A stretch of 64,000 nt of DNA, from NCBI RefSeq assembly GCF_021646685.1, contig NZ_JAKJHW010000002.1, forward strand, positions 744,001 to 808,000, in the 5' to 3' direction. The DNA comes from Pseudalkalibacillus salsuginis (lineage in GTDB: Bacteria > Bacillota > Bacilli > Bacillales > Fictibacillaceae). The notes below the pieces were generated by a model. The model searched no databases and was not told the origin of the DNA. It worked only from the letters and a program-made list of their open reading frames with translations. The translations under genes and the position numbers were made by a program. Below are positions 61,468 to 64,000 of the stretch, one piece after another (within the stretch, counting starts at the first letter, position 1; each line of letters begins with the position of its first letter).

Positions 61468-63075
61468 ATGATAGATTTCAGAAAAATAATACCCGCTTTC
61501 CTATTATCGTTTTCGTTGGCTTGTACATCTGTATTCGCCGGCACTCCAGAAAAAAAGCCTTTAGGCCCTAGTGAAGAAAACAAGTATATTCCCGTACAGC
61601 TTTTAGGTATCAATGACTTTCACGGTCAGATCGATGTTTATCAAAATATCAATGGACGGAAAGCTGGTGGAGCTGAATACTTGGCAGCTTACATAAAAAA
61701 GCATGAGAAAGACAATAAAAATACTTTGCTTGTCCATGCTGGTGATGTTGTTGGTGCAAGTTCTCCTGTATCTTCCCTTCTTCAGGACGAACCTACGATC
61801 GAAATTTTGAATGAAATCGGTTTTGATGTCGGTACAGTCGGTAATCATGAATTCGATGAAGGCGTCGATGAAATGAAGAGACTGATCAATGGCGGTTCCC
61901 ATGAGGTTACCGGAGATTTTGAAGGAGCTGACTTCCCGTATACTGTCGCTAATGTCAAAGATAAGATTACCGGGGAACCGATTCTCCCTCCTTATGTCAT
62001 TGAAAGGGTAAATGGAATACAGATCGGTTTCATCGGAGTCGTCACTACCGATACGGAAAACATCGTCCTTCCAAGTGGAATTGAAAATGTGGAATTCACA
62101 GATGAAGGTGAAGCGATCAATGAGGCTGCTGAAGAATTAAAAGAAAAGGGTGTAAAATCCATCGTTGTACTTGGACATGTGCCAGCATCCTCGAACACGG
62201 ACGGGACAAATCCTTCTGGGGAATTGGCAGAACTAGCCCCTGAGATCGATGATGAAGTTGATGTCATTTTCGGCGGCCACAACCATGCTTATTCCAATGC
62301 TCTAGTTGACGGTAAATTGATTGTCCAGTCTTATTCTTATGGCACGGCTTTTTCAGATGTCGATTTGATGATCGATCCGACAACGAAAGACATTGTTAAA
62401 AAGCAGGCTGAAATCGTGACCACTTACCATGACAGCATTACTCCGGATGCAAAAGTGAAAGGAATGGTCGATCACTATAAAGAAGAAGTCGGACCACTGA
62501 TCAACGAGATAATCGGTCAAACATCAGAGCCCATTACAAGGAAATCAGATGAAAGCGGTGAATCACCACTCGGAAATCTAGTAGCTGATTCCCAACGTGC
62601 CGCTATGGAAACGGACTTTGCTTTCATGAACCCTGGCGGTATACGATCCGACCTCGATCAAGGAGAAACCACATGGGGCGAGTTGTATACAATGCTCCCA
62701 TTTGGCAACAACCTTGTGAAAATGACATTGACTGGTGATCAAATCAAGAAATTATTAGAACAGCAATGGAATGGTGAAACCAAACGAATCCTCCAAATTT
62801 CCGGCTTGAAATATACGTGGGACAAGTCTGCTCCCGAGGGTGCAAAAGTTCTTGAAATCACAGATTCAGAAGGAAATCCGGTCGATCCGCAAAAACAATA
62901 TACAGTAACCGTCAATAATTATATTGCTACTGGCGGGGACGGTTTTACGATATTGAAACAAGGAGCTAACCAGGAAACAGGACCTCTTACCTTAGATGCA
63001 ATGATTGACTATGTGGAAAATCAGGGCAATCCTATTGAAGCTCCCGTTACAGATCGCATTCAAGTAAAAGAATAA
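61468..63075 (+). CDS. Secreted 5'-nucleotidase/2',3'-cyclic phosphodiesterase-type protein
   Basis: A 535-residue exported protein. A signal peptide covers residues 1-25. The metallophosphatase domain (about 40-290) has GINDFHGQ, HAGDVVGAS, VGNHEFDEG, VLGHVPAS and FGGHNHAY, the full set of dimetal ligands. The 5_nucleotid_C domain (about 330-500) has GNLVADSQR, FMNPGGIRSDL, and the substrate stacking YIATGGDGF. It cleaves extracellular nucleotides for phosphate and nucleoside. No LPxTG or membrane anchor at the end, so likely released. ATG at 61468 with AAGGAGG. Confidence 0.92.
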   Translation: MIDFRKIIPAFLLSFSLACTSVFAGTPEKKPLGPSEENKYIPVQLLGINDFHGQIDVYQNINGRKAGGAEYLAAYIKKHEKDNKNTLLVHAGDVVGASSPVSSLLQDEPTIEILNEIGFDVGTVGNHEFDEGVDEMKRLINGGSHEVTGDFEGADFPYTVANVKDKITGEPILPPYVIERVNGIQIGFIGVVTTDTENIVLPSGIENVEFTDEGEAINEAAEELKEKGVKSIVVLGHVPASSNTDGTNPSGELAELAPEIDDEVDVIFGGHNHAYSNALVDGKLIVQSYSYGTAFSDVDLMIDPTTKDIVKKQAEIVTTYHDSITPDAKVKGMVDHYKEEVGPLINEIIGQTSEPITRKSDESGESPLGNLVADSQRAAMETDFAFMNPGGIRSDLDQGETTWGELYTMLPFGNNLVKMTLTGDQIKKLLEQQWNGETKRILQISGLKYTWDKSAPEGAKVLEITDSEGNPVDPQKQYTVTVNNYIATGGDGFTILKQGANQETGPLTLDAMIDYVENQGNPIEAPVTDRIQVKE

Positions 63076-63080
63076 ATACG

Positions 63081-63119
63081 AGTGTCTGTTTCCCATTTCT
63101 TTGGGACAGGCACTTTTTC
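63081..63119. terminator. Terminator between convergent genes
   Basis: AGTGTCTGTTTCCC / TGGGACAGGCACTTTTTC hairpin right after the nucleotidase stop. It can also serve the minus-strand S66 gene, which ends 27 bases further on. Confidence 0.85.
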
Positions 63120-63145
63120 ATTTCCAGGAAGTTTTTGCGTTCCAC

Positions 63146-64000
63146 TCAAGGCATGACTGTCGGTTCTACGACGGTCAATGTACGGTTGATCGTGTCCATA
63201 AGCACCTTAGCCCCGATCGGAATTGCAGCTTTAAACATCCCATGGCCAGAAGCGAGATTGGTCATAAGCGGCTTCCCGAGTGGTACCAGGAAGTCATTGA
63301 TCAGATCTTCGTATGTCTTCCCATACGCTACCGGACATTCAGTACATTCACCCATAATGATGCCAGTACAGTCATCGAATTTCCCTGCCAATCGTAAGTG
63401 TTCAAGATAACGGTATACGGTATTGACCGGTTCATGCGTGTCTTCCAAGAAAAGGATTTTACCCCTCGTATCGATTTCAGCCGGTGTTCCGAGCAAGCCG
63501 ACAAAAGCTGTAAGGTTCCCACCGACGATCCTTCCCGATACAATGCCAGGAACCCTTCCCACCAATTGCATGCCAGGGGGGTTCGTTATTTGCCGTACTG
63601 GTGAAAAAGTCGAGGTCATAGTATAGAACTGGTTGATATTATACGGTGGAGTTTCCGGCGTGAAATCAATCAGCATCAAGCTATGAAAGGTTAATAGATC
63701 TGCAAACTGGTATAGGACATTCAGCAGGACAGTGATATCACTATATCCTGTAACAATCTTAGGATTCTGTTTGATAAGATTATAATCGAGATACGGAAGG
63801 ATGCCTGCTACACCGACTCCACCCCGTGTTGGTAAAATCATTTTCACTTGCGGGTTCTGGAACATGCTCATCAAATCGGATGCCCGCTCTTGCGGGGAGC
63901 CGGCAAGAAAGCCGTCAACATCGTAAACATGATTACCGACGATGACATTGAACCCCATGTTTCTTAACGTACTGATCCTGGCATCGATCACTTCTCTTGC
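63146..64000 (-). CDS. S66-family LD-carboxypeptidase-like protein, 5'-truncated by the window edge
   Basis: About 285 residues of a roughly 310-residue protein; the N-terminus lies beyond base 64000. S66 marks are ILPTRGGVGVAGILPYLDY, the nucleophile Ser in TGYSDITVL, GGNLTAFVGLLGTP, the catalytic Glu in LFLEDTHEP and His in ASGHGMFKAAIPIGA. Members cut tetrapeptides of recycled murein (LdcA) or inactivate microcin C-like compounds (MccF); the choice between them is not settled by the visible part. The first in-frame GTG at 63991 is internal. Confidence 0.85.
   Translation of the reverse strand, partial: AREVIDARISTLRNMGFNVIVGNHVYDVDGFLAGSPQERASDLMSMFQNPQVKMILPTRGGVGVAGILPYLDYNLIKQNPKIVTGYSDITVLLNVLYQFADLLTFHSLMLIDFTPETPPYNINQFYTMTSTFSPVRQITNPPGMQLVGRVPGIVSGRIVGGNLTAFVGLLGTPAEIDTRGKILFLEDTHEPVNTVYRYLEHLRLAGKFDDCTGIIMGECTECPVAYGKTYEDLINDFLVPLGKPLMTNLASGHGMFKAAIPIGAKVLMDTINRTLTVVEPTVMP

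Overview
This window looks like chromosomal DNA of an aerobic, endospore-forming member of the Bacillaceae. The reasons are AGGAGG-type ribosome binding sites with frequent GTG and TTG starts, a complete gerA-type spore germinant receptor operon plus a partial second one, two S-box (SAM-I) riboswitches, TnrA/GlnR-like boxes before an assimilatory nitrate/nitrite operon, an FbpB-type small basic protein, and a heterocycloanthracin/sonorensin-type thiazole/oxazole-modified microcin (TOMM) locus. The species cannot be named from this sequence. No rRNA, tRNA, CRISPR array, prophage or intact IS element was seen.

Layout. 1-4034: end of rocA, a decayed second copy of its N-terminus, a PucR-type regulator and gapN. 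4035-4804: a gene-free patch with a dispersed structured repeat, three exact 52-bp tandem repeats and the 3' half of a TPP riboswitch with no gene behind it. 4805-7047: divergent amino-acid racemase and MocR-type regulator. 7092-11528: germinant receptor operon (A-D-C-B order). 12164-16274: alanine dehydrogenase-like gene plus NhaC-type antiporter behind a sigma-54 promoter, next to a sigma-54 activator. 16760-25845: single genes (WYL regulator, hydrolases, DinB, SRPBCC, SDR, GNAT, flavin reductase/ArsR pair, quinone oxidoreductase-like), mixed with small genes and gene fragments. 26636-27978: a second D-B germinant receptor pair. 28497-38620: two head-to-head methionine salvage operons, each with a sigma-A promoter, SAM riboswitch and intrinsic terminator. 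The minus arm is mtnK-mtnA plus a ribose-type ABC importer. The plus arm is mtnW-mtnX-mtnB-mtnD, where mtnX carries an in-frame amber codon. 39062-45235: nitrate assimilation (transporter, nirB, nirD fused in frame to nasC). 45816-50512: lipoprotein, pentapeptide-repeat protein, MBL hydrolase, class D beta-lactamase, second MocR regulator. 51000-57695: TOMM cluster. 58434-64000: subtilisin-like protease, EamA transporter, fbpB, 5'-nucleotidase and a partial S66 peptidase.

How the genes work together. The mtn genes recycle methylthioribose to the methionine precursor keto-acid, and the ABC importer under the same riboswitch is probably a methylthioribose uptake system. Nitrate is imported and reduced to nitrite and ammonium under nitrogen-limitation control. 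The TOMM proteins (leader-binding/E1-like protein, fused E1-YcaO cyclodehydratase, SagB dehydrogenase) should convert the 15-cysteine precursor into a polythiazole peptide. No exporter or immunity gene is visible beside it.

The least explained content is non-coding. There are five copies of a foldable 110-185 bp repeat, three copies of a GGGCTGTCCCA-ended palindromic element, and four intergenic arrays with a strict or near-strict 21-bp period but different unit sequences.
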